Positions 9,913-18,292 of a stretch of DNA of 64,000 nt are shown here, piece after piece. The notes beneath the pieces are model-generated. The model was not told the origin of the DNA. It did no database searches and saw only the letters and a program-made list of their open reading frames with translations. A program made the position numbers and the translations under genes. How positions within the stretch are numbered: position 1 is the first letter of the stretch; every line of letters starts with the position of its first letter. Origin of the DNA: Syntrophotalea carbinolica DSM 2380 (GTDB taxonomy: Bacteria; Desulfobacterota; Desulfuromonadia; Desulfuromonadales; Syntrophotaleaceae). The DNA is taken from the NCBI RefSeq assembly GCF_000012885.1, contig NC_007498.2:1178001-1242000 (forward strand). The letters run 5' to 3'.

Positions 9913-10944
9913 TTACGGTTTTTTTATATAGTGTCGTTTATAGTTTTTAAACAATTGTTCATGCCTCGTAAGCATTTTCACGGCGCTTTTCATACAAGAG
10001 GCCGAGCGGGCTTCAAACCCGCTTATATGAAAGAGGGTCATAATCTGTTGTCCGGCTTTGGAGGAGAGCAGCCGGTTGAATCCATTTTGATCCGTCAGTA
10101 GTTGCCGTAATCGACTTTCGTATCCCCGTCGGAAGGCAAGACTGAATGATGTTAATGTGGGCGACGAGGCGAGGATTTTCAATTGATGGCTTAATTGCGG
10201 GTTGAGTTCACACATGGTTTGGAAACCATTGCGGTCAACGACGCAAGCATCGATGCGGCGGAAAAACACGGGCAGCACGGCTTGGGAAACATCGTCGTAT
10301 TCTTTGGCTTGGCAGAACCTGGAGGCAGGAGGGTGTTGCTCTCCCATCAGAATCGTGTCGAGCCATATCCGGGCCAGTCCAAAGGTGAAGATGCCGAGTT
10401 TCGCTCCTTGTAAATCCTTGAGGTTTTGAATTTTCCCGTCCCGGTGAACCAGCAAGATATATTCGTTTCTGGAATACCTTCCATTTGTTGCCACGATAAA
10501 GCAGTTGTCATCCAGAAAGTGGCGCAGGTTCAGGTACTCTGTGGCGGTTAGGGCCAGAGAGTCGACCTTTTTGTCGAGCAAGTCCTGTTTCATCGTTTGA
10601 ACATCATTATAGGTGCGTGTGACCGGCTCCGTGGCGATATCAAGCTCCTTAGTGACGGTATCGAACGAGACTTTGAGTGCGGCTACGGCGTCGTTTTCGT
10701 TTATATTGCTGAAGGTGCTCTTTGAAAACCCTACCCGGAACAATTCTTTTTCGTTTCCGGCCATGGCGATCCGGTCGATTGACGACATCCCCAGGAGAAG
10801 CAGACAGACAACCAAAATCATGGGCAGACTCCCTCGATGTCTCTGTATCCCGTCGAAAAGCTGTCGCCCCGGTTGCGGGAGTGTGCCGCTGGCAGCTCTT
10901 TCGTTCAGATTATGGCGTTCGGCTTGGTCTGTTTTGTTTAACAT
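9913..10944 (-). CDS. PhnD-like periplasmic binding protein, copy B
   Basis: A 343-residue paralogue of its two neighbours. It has an unusually long polar N-terminal tail (about 40 residues) before a hydrophobic segment (MILVVCLLLLGMSS), so it may be membrane-anchored or have a long signal sequence. The binding-protein core carries LPVFFRRIDACVVD, ELNPQLSHQLKILASSP and a terminal SCMKSAVKM segment. ATG 10944 lies 9 bases after a GGGGGG ribosome site that forms one arm of a hairpin starting at the preceding gene's stop codon. A gap of 107 bases separates it from copy C. Confidence 0.83.
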   Translation of the reverse strand: MLNKTDQAERHNLNERAASGTLPQPGRQLFDGIQRHRGSLPMILVVCLLLLGMSSIDRIAMAGNEKELFRVGFSKSTFSNINENDAVAALKVSFDTVTKELDIATEPVTRTYNDVQTMKQDLLDKKVDSLALTATEYLNLRHFLDDNCFIVATNGRYSRNEYILLVHRDGKIQNLKDLQGAKLGIFTFGLARIWLDTILMGEQHPPASRFCQAKEYDDVSQAVLPVFFRRIDACVVDRNGFQTMCELNPQLSHQLKILASSPTLTSFSLAFRRGYESRLRQLLTDQNGFNRLLSSKAGQQIMTLFHISGFEARSASCMKSAVKMLTRHEQLFKNYKRHYIKKP

Positions 10945-10953
10945 TTATCTGGA

Positions 10954-10966
10954 CCCCCCGAGGGGG
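10954..10966 (-). promoter_or_regulatory. Hairpin holding the ribosome site of PhnD copy B
   Basis: A C6 run and a G5 run separated by two bases lie right after the stop of copy A. Read on the minus strand, the G-rich arm is also the best ribosome site for copy B. The pairing is seen; a translational-coupling role is inferred. Confidence 0.4.
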
Positions 10967-11950
10967 TTATGGATATGTTGTCGATGGTTTTATGCCATTT
11001 GTTCTGCATAATCGTTGATACCTGTTCAGAAGTTGTAAGCTCTCGTTTAAACAAGAAACGGGGCAGGATTTGATATGCTCCGACTGGGTGAGGGCCAAAA
11101 TCTGGCGACCGGCCGGAGTGTTTCCGAGTTGTTCCATGGCTTCTATGATTCTGGAATCGATCGGATCGTATCGTTTTGCACGGAAGGCAAATCCTGTCGG
11201 TATGACCGCTGGGGAGGCGGCCAGGATTTTCAGTTGGTGTTTCAGTTGCGGGTTGAGTTCCCCCATCAGTTCAAAGGTTGTTCGAGAAATCACACAGGCG
11301 TCTGTCTTGCCGAAAAACACCGGTAGTGTTACCTGCGCGGGGCGGGAAGATCTTGTAATCGTTCCGAAAAAAATGCTGGCTTGGCCTTGCCGGCTTTCAA
11401 GAAGTATCGTATCGAGCCATAGCAGGGCGAGACTCATTCTCGGACTGCTTAACAGGTTTATACTGCGTCCTCGCAGTTGCTCGACTCTTTTTATTCCGCT
11501 GTCCTGCCGCACCAGTATCAGATACTCTTCGGTGATTTTTCCTTTATGTACGCCAAGGGCAAGACGGTCGATTTTAATCTTCCGGTTCAGGTGGGGGAAC
11601 TCGGGAGTGGTGAGGCCAAACCCGTCTACGGCATTGTTCTGGCCGAATTGGATCAGATCGTCAACCGAATGTTGAATGTGCGGATCGGGATCTACGGGGA
11701 TATTTTTATCTTTCGCCACCGTCATGATCCAGACTTTTATAGCAGCGCGGGCATCGTTTTCATTGACCTGAGAAAACATGCTGGAAGAAAAGGCCAGCTT
11801 GAAGGGGGCCCGGTCGGCACCGTTTGTCGGGGCGGCATGTGCGAATATCACAGCCGCCAGGCAAAACGCTGCGGTACAAATCGATGGGCCTAAGCCTGCC
11901 CCATGGCCTTTAAATTTTTGTCCCAGGCTTCTCAGGGTGGGTTTCTTCAT
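10967..11950 (-). CDS. PhnD-like periplasmic binding protein, copy A
   Basis: A 327-residue paralogue with an N-terminal signal segment (hydrophobic residues about 23-38, followed by AHAAPTNGA). The core shows LPVFFGKTDACVIS and GELNPQLKHQLKILAASP, and the C-terminal part SCPVSCLNESLQLL. Its ATG overlaps the stop of the TolC-family gene by four bases (ATGA), so the two are translationally coupled. This ties the binding-protein family to an outer-membrane channel rather than to an ABC permease. The ligand is unknown. Confidence 0.85.
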   Translation of the reverse strand: MKKPTLRSLGQKFKGHGAGLGPSICTAAFCLAAVIFAHAAPTNGADRAPFKLAFSSSMFSQVNENDARAAIKVWIMTVAKDKNIPVDPDPHIQHSVDDLIQFGQNNAVDGFGLTTPEFPHLNRKIKIDRLALGVHKGKITEEYLILVRQDSGIKRVEQLRGRSINLLSSPRMSLALLWLDTILLESRQGQASIFFGTITRSSRPAQVTLPVFFGKTDACVISRTTFELMGELNPQLKHQLKILAASPAVIPTGFAFRAKRYDPIDSRIIEAMEQLGNTPAGRQILALTQSEHIKSCPVSCLNESLQLLNRYQRLCRTNGIKPSTTYP

Positions 11951-13413
11951 TGCCGGATCAGTTTATGCTGTATTTCGGTTCCTACCAACAGTTTCAACCG
12001 GGACCGAAGAGCCAGATGGTCGTAGCGCGTCTTGTAATGTTGTGCGGCCATAAATGATTCCATCAGTTGGGCACGAATGACATCTTCGGTCTCCACCAAC
12101 TCGTGTCGATAAGCCCGGGTATTCAGGTCGCGATTTTCTACGGCTGCGTTCATGGCCTCGAGGGTTGCCTGATACGATTTTTCGGCGGCATTCAGGGAGA
12201 GGAATGTATCTCGAATCTGTAGACCGATCCCCTCTTTGAAAAGAAGTTGTTCCTCTTTGATTTTGGCCAGGCGGGCTTTGGCTTCCGATACCTTGTTCTG
12301 GGTTAAAAAGCCGCTGAAGATCGGAATTTCGATGCCGATTCCGACGCTCCAGCCCTCCTTATTTTCGTCGGTAACCGCTCCCGTATTGTAATCGTTCCAC
12401 CATTTATGCAGTTCGCCGGTTAACGCCAGCTTGGGATAATGTTCGCTCACGGCGGTGCGTATAGCTCCCTGCGCTGCGGATATCCCTGCTTCGATTTTTG
12501 CCCAGTCGGGATTGAATCGGTAGGCGCTGCTTACCAGGTGTTCCAGATTGTCGGGAAAGGGAGTGAACGGCATGGCCGTTTCCGCCGGAGTTACGCTGTC
12601 GTTCCAGGGAAGACCCATGGTATTGGCGAGAGCTGCACGGGCTATTAAGGCATTTTTTTCCAGCAGGGCAACCATCGAGCGCAGCGATTCAACCATTACC
12701 TTGTTGCCGAGAAAGTCGGTTTTTTTCACCCGGCCCGAGCCTTCTTTGTACATGGTTTCGGTAAGATTGAGGGTCGCCTCCATCCGCTCCAGGGTATCTT
12801 TAGCGATACTGTGCAATTGTGCTGCCAGGACCGCTCCGTAATAAAGTCGCGTGACACTGTCCACGATCTCCAGGTCGGTACGTCGGGACTCCTGTTTCAT
12901 CATGTCAACAAGGCTCTTGGCCTGTTCGCGATATCCTTTACGCATCCCGCCGTCGTATAGCAACCAAGTCGCTTCGACCGATGCAAAGTACGTATCCCGA
13001 TCCATTATTTTGACATCCTGTTCGGGGATCTGCATTTCCTGCGCCGGAGTGGTTATGGGCATAGGGCCCATCGGGGTGGCGACCGTGACGGTTGTCGCAG
13101 GAACATTGAAACTTTTGGCCGGAAACAGGAAATTGGTCGGCTCATCCATGCGCGTAAATCCCCCCTTGGCGGTGACCTGTGGCCAGTAGCCGGCCAGTGC
13201 CTGGCGATGTTGGGCTTCGGCCATTTCAACCGCATACCGGGAGGCGGGACGGCGATGATTGTTTTTCAATGCCATCTGAATGCAATTTTCCAGAGAAACA
13301 GGGGATTTAACAGTGTTTCCCGTTGTTTTTAATGGGGCGCCTATCCCCTGAGACGAAAAAATTAAAAAAAAGGTGGTCAGGATGATTGGGCTAAAGCAGA
13401 CCCTATGAAACAT
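11947..13413 (-). CDS. TolC-family outer-membrane protein
   Basis: A 488-residue protein with a signal peptide (residues about 1-25) and two OEP repeats rich in long helices, as in TolC and other outer-membrane factors that form a trans-periplasmic channel. The first repeat contains a Met/Pro-rich loop (PMGPMPITTPAQEM) before a DRDTYFASVEATW strand. AGGAGA lies 7 bases before ATG 13413. It is the first gene of the six-gene block. No membrane-fusion protein or inner-membrane pump is encoded next to it, so its partner must lie elsewhere, or it works with the periplasmic binding proteins in an unknown way. Confidence 0.88.
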   Translation of the reverse strand: MFHRVCFSPIILTTFFLIFSSQGIGAPLKTTGNTVKSPVSLENCIQMALKNNHRRPASRYAVEMAEAQHRQALAGYWPQVTAKGGFTRMDEPTNFLFPAKSFNVPATTVTVATPMGPMPITTPAQEMQIPEQDVKIMDRDTYFASVEATWLLYDGGMRKGYREQAKSLVDMMKQESRRTDLEIVDSVTRLYYGAVLAAQLHSIAKDTLERMEATLNLTETMYKEGSGRVKKTDFLGNKVMVESLRSMVALLEKNALIARAALANTMGLPWNDSVTPAETAMPFTPFPDNLEHLVSSAYRFNPDWAKIEAGISAAQGAIRTAVSEHYPKLALTGELHKWWNDYNTGAVTDENKEGWSVGIGIEIPIFSGFLTQNKVSEAKARLAKIKEEQLLFKEGIGLQIRDTFLSLNAAEKSYQATLEAMNAAVENRDLNTRAYRHELVETEDVIRAQLMESFMAAQHYKTRYDHLALRSRLKLLVGTEIQHKLIRQ

Positions 13414-14032
13414 GTTCTGTCTCCTGTGGTAACAAATGTTTTCATGTCAATTACATTCTAATTTCAATAAAATGATTTATGTACCCAATTAATTGAGCAT
13501 AATTAGGGCTATGGCATTATGGTGGGGGATGGTTTTATCAAAAAACAATCAGAAAATCAAAATATTTAAATGAGACTTTAAGGGCAAAACTCATTGGGTG
13601 ATGTTATTTTTTTGTAACATGTTGTCGTGCGAAAATGTGGCTACGTGACATCTTTGTGCCATCCCGAAACTGAGTCTTGCGGGCTTCCGATGGTTGTCCT
13701 GATACAAAATAAACCACTGAATTCGGGGGCATTATTGCCGATATGAAACTTACGGTATTCTGTTGACGGCGATGTGGCGGTATTTATACGTTTATATTCA
13801 AAAGGTTAACAGTTGTTTTTGCATAGTTTTGGATAGCGGAACATCGAGCACAGATAGATATGATTTGATCCCATTACCTGGTTAATTAGAGTATGGAGCA
13901 GGATTTATACCAATGAGTATGCGTATTCTTTGGGATTGCCAATTGGTTATCGCCAATCAGCGTCGGGTCACCACATTTGACAGGTTAATCTCCTTTTGTG
14001 GGCTGAAAGTAATTTCATTTCAAAGGAAACGA
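13414..14032. other. AT-rich intergenic region upstream of the TolC block
   Basis: About 500 bases, visibly richer in A and T than the neighbouring genes, separate the TolC-family start from the mscS fragment. It should hold the promoter of the minus-strand block. I see no convincing -35/-10 pair, sigma-54 site or Pho box. A short frame from ATG 13913 runs into the fragment but its first 40 codons resemble nothing I recognise. Confidence 0.6.
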
Positions 14033-14257
14033 CTATGGGACGGCAGGGTGCGTCGGCTGCAGGTAACCGATGCCGGTGAGCGTACCTTGCAGTTGCGCGC
14101 TCTGGTGAGCGCCGGCGATTCCGGAAAATGCTGGGATCTGCGTTGTGAGGTGCGGGAAAAACTGGTCGATTACGTGCAGCGGAATCATGCTGAGGCGTTA
14201 CCGCGGTTACGCGCGAGCCTTGATGCTCCAGGTCGGGAAGACGCAGTCGATAGCTGA
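14033..14257 (+). pseudogene. 3' fragment of an MscS-family gene
   Basis: From LWDGRV onward the frame matches the last 75 residues of the mscS product ending at 4633. The central 42 codons (14056-14181) differ by a single base, while both ends are clearly diverged (EALPRLRASLD against EALPRWRAKLD). The channel helices and pore domain are absent, so it cannot make a channel. An in-frame ATG at 13913 with an upstream GGAGCAGG could allow translation of a 114-residue chimera. Either a decayed paralogue with a gene-conversion patch, or the scar of an integration or duplication event. A terminator follows. Confidence 0.85.
14056..14181 (+). repeat. Direct repeat, right copy
   Basis: Matches 4429-4554 in the same orientation with 125 of 126 bases identical. 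The distance between copy starts is 9627 bases. Confidence 0.93.
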
Positions 14258-14302
14258 ATGATTCATCATGCGGTGATTGCGCGTCCATATCCGGAACAAA
14301 CA

Positions 14303-14341
14303 ACGGCTCAACCTTGTTATCGGGTTGAGCCGTCGTTGTTT
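14303..14341 (+). terminator. Hairpin terminator after the mscS fragment
   Basis: An 11-base stem (ACGGCTCAACC with its complement) with a 9-base loop, followed by a T-rich CGTTGTTT. It could stop transcription of the fragment; it may also limit readthrough from aguB, which ends at 14504 on the other strand. Confidence 0.65.
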
Positions 14342-14503
14342 AACATGCGGTGCCTATAACCTGCCTGGTTTCATCCCCGGAACGAAAACTTCTGCCATGG
14401 AATCTCAGGCCGTTTCTGGCCAAGAGGACAGTCTGCTGTTCCCTGTTTTTTGTTTATCGGTAGCAGTCTTTTGTTATGGGGTTATAGGCATCCCGTAATC
14501 GAT

Positions 14504-15391
14504 CTATTTGTCCAGAAAGCGTTTAACCAGCCCCCCGTAATCGTCGATCCGCCGATCCCGTAAAAACGGCCAGATTCTGCGGACCTGTTCGCTGCGCCCC
14601 CGGTCGATTGTGACCACCAAGGTCTCCTCTTTATCTTCGGAAGCTTGCGCAAGGATTTCCCCCTGGCTGCCGGCAACGAAACTCTTTCCCCAGAATTGAG
14701 ATCCCGCTGCCTGCGGATCGGGTGATGATTCGAAGCCGGTACGGTTGACGGCGATGACGGGCAGGCCGTTGGCCACGGCATGGGCGCGCTGGATGGTGAC
14801 CCAGGCATCGCGCTGGCGTTGCCGTTCGGCGTCATCGTCGCGTGGATCCCAGCCGATGGCGGTGGGGTAGATGAGCATTTCGGCGCCGGCCATGGCCATG
14901 AGCCGGGCGGCTTCCGGATACCATTGATCCCAGCAGACCAACACGCCGAGTTTACCCAGCGAGGTCGTGATGGGGGTGAAGCCGAGGTCGCCGGGGGTGA
15001 AGTAGAATTTTTCGTAATATCCCGGGTCGTCGGGGATGTGCATCTTCCGGTAGCGGCCGGCGATGGTGCCGTCTTTTTCGAAGACCACGGCGGTGTTGTG
15101 ATAGAGTCCGGCGGCGCGGCGCTCGAACAGCGATGTCACGATGACCACGTTGAGCTCTCTGGCGATCTGCCCGAACAGGTCCGTCGATGGACCCGGGATC
15201 GTCTCGGCCAGATCGAAACAGTCGGTATCTTCCGTCTGGCAAAAGTAGAGGCTGGTGTGCAGTTCCTGCAAAACCACCAATTGTGCCCCCTGCGATACGG
15301 CCTGACGAATGCCGGCCACACTTTTCTCCAGATTGTTCTGCCGGTCGGCGCTGCAGCTTTGTTGCACCAGGCCAACGGTTAGTTCATTCAT
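14504..15391 (-). CDS. aguB: N-carbamoylputrescine amidase
   Basis: Hydrolyses N-carbamoylputrescine to putrescine, CO2 and ammonia. The 295-residue nitrilase-superfamily protein has the Glu-Lys-Cys triad in LQELH, YRKMHIPDD and VCWDQWYPE. Start ATG 15391 has an AAAGGGG ribosome site and overlaps the aguA stop by four bases; a longer in-frame extension lies inside aguA and is rejected. The pairing with agmatine deiminase strongly supports the substrate over other nitrilase-family choices. Confidence 0.93.
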   Translation of the reverse strand: MNELTVGLVQQSCSADRQNNLEKSVAGIRQAVSQGAQLVVLQELHTSLYFCQTEDTDCFDLAETIPGPSTDLFGQIARELNVVIVTSLFERRAAGLYHNTAVVFEKDGTIAGRYRKMHIPDDPGYYEKFYFTPGDLGFTPITTSLGKLGVLVCWDQWYPEAARLMAMAGAEMLIYPTAIGWDPRDDDAERQRQRDAWVTIQRAHAVANGLPVIAVNRTGFESSPDPQAAGSQFWGKSFVAGSQGEILAQASEDKEETLVVTIDRGRSEQVRRIWPFLRDRRIDDYGGLVKRFLDK

Positions 15392-16413
15392 GGTAAAACC
15401 CCTTTGGGCAATTGCATGGTGACGCAGTGCAGCGATCCGTGTTGTTTGATCAGCGGCAGACAATTCACGCCTATAATGGCGCGGTTGGGAAAAGCCTGGC
15501 CGACGGCGGATAGGGCGTGGGCGTCCTGCATATCTCCATAGGTAGGAACCAGCACCGCCCCGTTGATCACCAGGAAGTTGGCGTAAGTGGCCGGCAGGCG
15601 ATGGCCTCTTTCATCAAAGCATGGTTGTGGCCAAGGCAACGGAATCAGGCGAAATGGTTTCCCGTCGAGAGTCCGCAGGGCTTGCAGTTCCTCGGCCATG
15701 GCCTGCAATGCGTCGTAATGTTCGTCATCGGGATTATCGCATCGCACATAAACGATGGTGTCGTCAGGGCAAAGTCGGGCCAGAGTGTCGATGTGCGCAT
15801 CGGTATCATCGCCGGCAAGATAGCCGTTTTCCAGCCACAGAACTTGTCGGCTACCGAATAGCTGGCATAAGGATTCCTCGATTTGCTGCCTGTTCATGTG
15901 GGGATTACGGTTGGCGCTGAGCAGGCACTGGCTGGTGGTCAATAGCGTCCCGCGTCCATCCGATTCGACGCTGCCGCCTTCCAGAGTCAGCCCGCAGCTC
16001 TTCAGCGGGGTGTCGCCGAAAACGCCTTTTTGATGCAGACGGCGGGTGACCTGGTTGTCCTGGTCTGCGGAAAATTTCAATCCCCAGCCATTGAAGGTGA
16101 AATCGAGCAGTTCCGGACGATCGTTTTTCAACACGGTGAGGGGGCCGAAATCCCTGAACCACGTATCGTTGGTCGGTATTTGATGCAGGCGGACCCGCTC
16201 CATGTCGATCTCTGCCGACTGAAGTTTGCGAAGCACATCCTCGCTATTGGCAACGACCAGAACCACCTTTTCAAAACGGCTGATTTCACGGGTCAGTCGG
16301 ATGAATACTGGCTCAACCTCTTCAATACAGGGTTGCCAGTCACTTTCCTCATGGGGCCAGGCCACCAGAACTGCGTCCTGGGGTTCCCATTCGGCCGGCA
16401 GGCGAACGGTCAT
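15388..16413 (-). CDS. aguA: Agmatine deiminase
   Basis: Converts agmatine to N-carbamoylputrescine and ammonia, the first step of this putrescine route. The 341-residue protein has the peptidyl-arginine-deiminase-type fold signatures: NDTWFRDFGP near residue 85, LEGGSVESDG near 145, DDTDAHIDTLARL near 205, and the catalytic Cys in GSLHCVTMQLPKG at the end. ATG 16413 follows GAGGTG; a GTG at 16419 is possible. It is coupled to aguB. Confidence 0.94.
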   Translation of the reverse strand: MTVRLPAEWEPQDAVLVAWPHEESDWQPCIEEVEPVFIRLTREISRFEKVVLVVANSEDVLRKLQSAEIDMERVRLHQIPTNDTWFRDFGPLTVLKNDRPELLDFTFNGWGLKFSADQDNQVTRRLHQKGVFGDTPLKSCGLTLEGGSVESDGRGTLLTTSQCLLSANRNPHMNRQQIEESLCQLFGSRQVLWLENGYLAGDDTDAHIDTLARLCPDDTIVYVRCDNPDDEHYDALQAMAEELQALRTLDGKPFRLIPLPWPQPCFDERGHRLPATYANFLVINGAVLVPTYGDMQDAHALSAVGQAFPNRAIIGVNCLPLIKQHGSLHCVTMQLPKGVLP

Positions 16414-16480
16414 ACGCACCTCGTAAGTTGGGAGTAAAAAGGAGGTTCATGGTAAAGAAAAAATCGCCGCGAGGCAATCA

Positions 16481-17989
16481 TCAAACGAGCTTCCACAAGG
16501 ATAACAGATGGCGGACCGTAGCGAGCAGCGCCAGGCTTGCCGCAGAGGCCCACAACAGTTTTTCCAGGCGGCGATCGAAATTCGGCGGGTGCCACTGGCG
16601 ATGCCATAAGGTTTCGCCGGCCAGCCGTCGGCGCACTTCCAGAGCCGTGATCAGAAACGACAGCCACAGGGCCGCAAGCAGCCATCCGGCCAGCACATCG
16701 CTGAACCAGTGTGCACCGAGAAAAAGCCGGCTTATGCCGACCAATAAAGCCACAAAACTGGCACTGGCGACAAGCGATACCCGTGACTGCCAGTTGCGGA
16801 TGGTGCCCAGCATCAGATATACGGTCAGACCGCTTAAAAGCAAAGCGAAAAAGGCATGGCCGCTGGGGAAGCTGAGGGATTCCAGGGGCAGTCCGGGGTA
16901 GACAGGGAGGGGTCTTGGACGGGCAAAAACCCGCTTCAGGGCGAAGGTCAGAATGTGCCCGCCTCCCGTTCCGGCAAGCAGTATCGCTGCCGAAAAGGTT
17001 CGTCCTTTGAGCAGCAGCCAGAATATCAGCAAAAAGCCCCAGGACAGCAACACCGGACGATCCGCCAAGCCGGAGCAAAGCAGCATCAGACGCCCGGTTA
17101 CGGGCTGATGATGGCGGATGATCATGGTCCAGATCTGCTCGTCCAGTTGGCGCAAGACCGGTAACTGGGCCATCACGGTAAAAAATAATCCGGCAAACAG
17201 GCCGCAACAGACCAGCCCCATGGTGAGATACAGCCCTGCGCCATGGCTCAGGCTGAACCGTGCCGCAACGAAGCGCCAGATACGTGGATAGCGGCGGCGG
17301 CATGTTTGCGGCCAGGGCTTTTGTAGTACCGCCTGCCATTTTATACGGAGTCTATCCCGGGCAGATGCGATGTGTCTCGACAATCGCGGTGCCGCGCGGC
17401 TCCAGAACCATCCATTGGCCACAAGCAGGATCAGCAGGGTGGTCACCAACAGGCTGAGGCGACCGCTCCAGAGTTGGACCTGCTGCCAGCTGGCCGCTCC
17501 CAGACTGCCGAGCCCCGGGTAGACCAGTCCCCACAACAGGCAACTGAACAGGGTATAGCCGAAAAATTTCCCCGGATCGAGCTTAGCACTACCTGCGATG
17601 AAGGGTGTCAGTCCCCTTAACGGCCCGGCAAAGCGACCGAAGAACAGACTTTTGCCGCCGTGGTCGATGAAAAACATTTCGGCTTTGCGGATCATTGTCA
17701 GATATTTCCGAAAAAACGGTTTGCGCAAAAATCTGTAGCCAAGTCGCGCCCCCAGCATATAGCTGACACTGTCGCCGGCAAGCGCACCGAGCCCTGCTGC
17801 AGCCATGACCGTGCCGAGATGTCCCTGCCCGTGGGCGGTGAAAAAGCCGGCACAGACGATTAAGGTACTTCCCGGGACCGCCAGCCCGATCATGGCAATG
17901 GACTCGGCCATGGCGATGGCGAAGAGCAGGGCGTAATAAATCCCGCCATCGGGTATGTTGTCGGCGATGTACGGCAGAATAGAATCCAT
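16481..17989 (-). CDS. DedA-PAP2 fusion membrane protein
   Basis: A 502-residue inner-membrane protein made of two domains. Residues about 1-200 are a DedA/SNARE-associated domain (GDSVSYMLGARLG, GRFAGPLRGLTPFIAG), a family linked to undecaprenyl phosphate or phospholipid recycling across the membrane. Residues about 270-470 are a PAP2-type lipid phosphatase with all three motifs (KRVFARPRP, PSGHA, SRLFLGAHWFSD). The likely job is dephosphorylation and flipping of an isoprenoid or lipid phosphate. I chose ATG 17989 since the upstream 31 residues are basic and unlike the family. Divergent from the Lon-like gene. Confidence 0.9.
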   Translation of the reverse strand: MDSILPYIADNIPDGGIYYALLFAIAMAESIAMIGLAVPGSTLIVCAGFFTAHGQGHLGTVMAAAGLGALAGDSVSYMLGARLGYRFLRKPFFRKYLTMIRKAEMFFIDHGGKSLFFGRFAGPLRGLTPFIAGSAKLDPGKFFGYTLFSCLLWGLVYPGLGSLGAASWQQVQLWSGRLSLLVTTLLILLVANGWFWSRAAPRLSRHIASARDRLRIKWQAVLQKPWPQTCRRRYPRIWRFVAARFSLSHGAGLYLTMGLVCCGLFAGLFFTVMAQLPVLRQLDEQIWTMIIRHHQPVTGRLMLLCSGLADRPVLLSWGFLLIFWLLLKGRTFSAAILLAGTGGGHILTFALKRVFARPRPLPVYPGLPLESLSFPSGHAFFALLLSGLTVYLMLGTIRNWQSRVSLVASASFVALLVGISRLFLGAHWFSDVLAGWLLAALWLSFLITALEVRRRLAGETLWHRQWHPPNFDRRLEKLLWASAASLALLATVRHLLSLWKLV

Positions 17990-18292
17990 AGGGTCCCGGA
18001 TACGGCAACGGTTTCGGTTTTGCGCCTTCAGGCCGGCGGTACGACGGGCCATGACAGGTCGGCGGTTACGCTTTGTGGGCAACTTGCTAACGGAAGCTGA
18101 ATTGATAGTATTAAGTTAGAAACACCGTAACATACCAGGATTTCAGCATCCATGTCGTTGTTAGTTTACCTTACAAGCGTGTTCTTCGCATGGGGTTCTG
18201 CACAGATCTCGGAGCTTAAGACCGGAGCATGGCGGAGAGTCAGTGAAACCTGATGATCTCGATGCCTGTTGCGAACAGGGAGGCTGCCATTT
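17990..18292. other. Divergent intergenic region
   Basis: About 300 bases between the DedA-PAP2 gene (minus) and the Lon-like protease (plus). It should carry both promoters. I see no clear heat-shock promoter or CIRCE element. AGGGAGG at 18277-18283 serves as ribosome site for the protease. Confidence 0.6.

Noticed and set aside
14504-14570. Integrase or attachment site next to the mscS fragment
   Set aside because: No tRNA, integrase or transposase gene is visible on either side of the 4.4-14.2 kb block, so no enzymatic attachment site can be supported.
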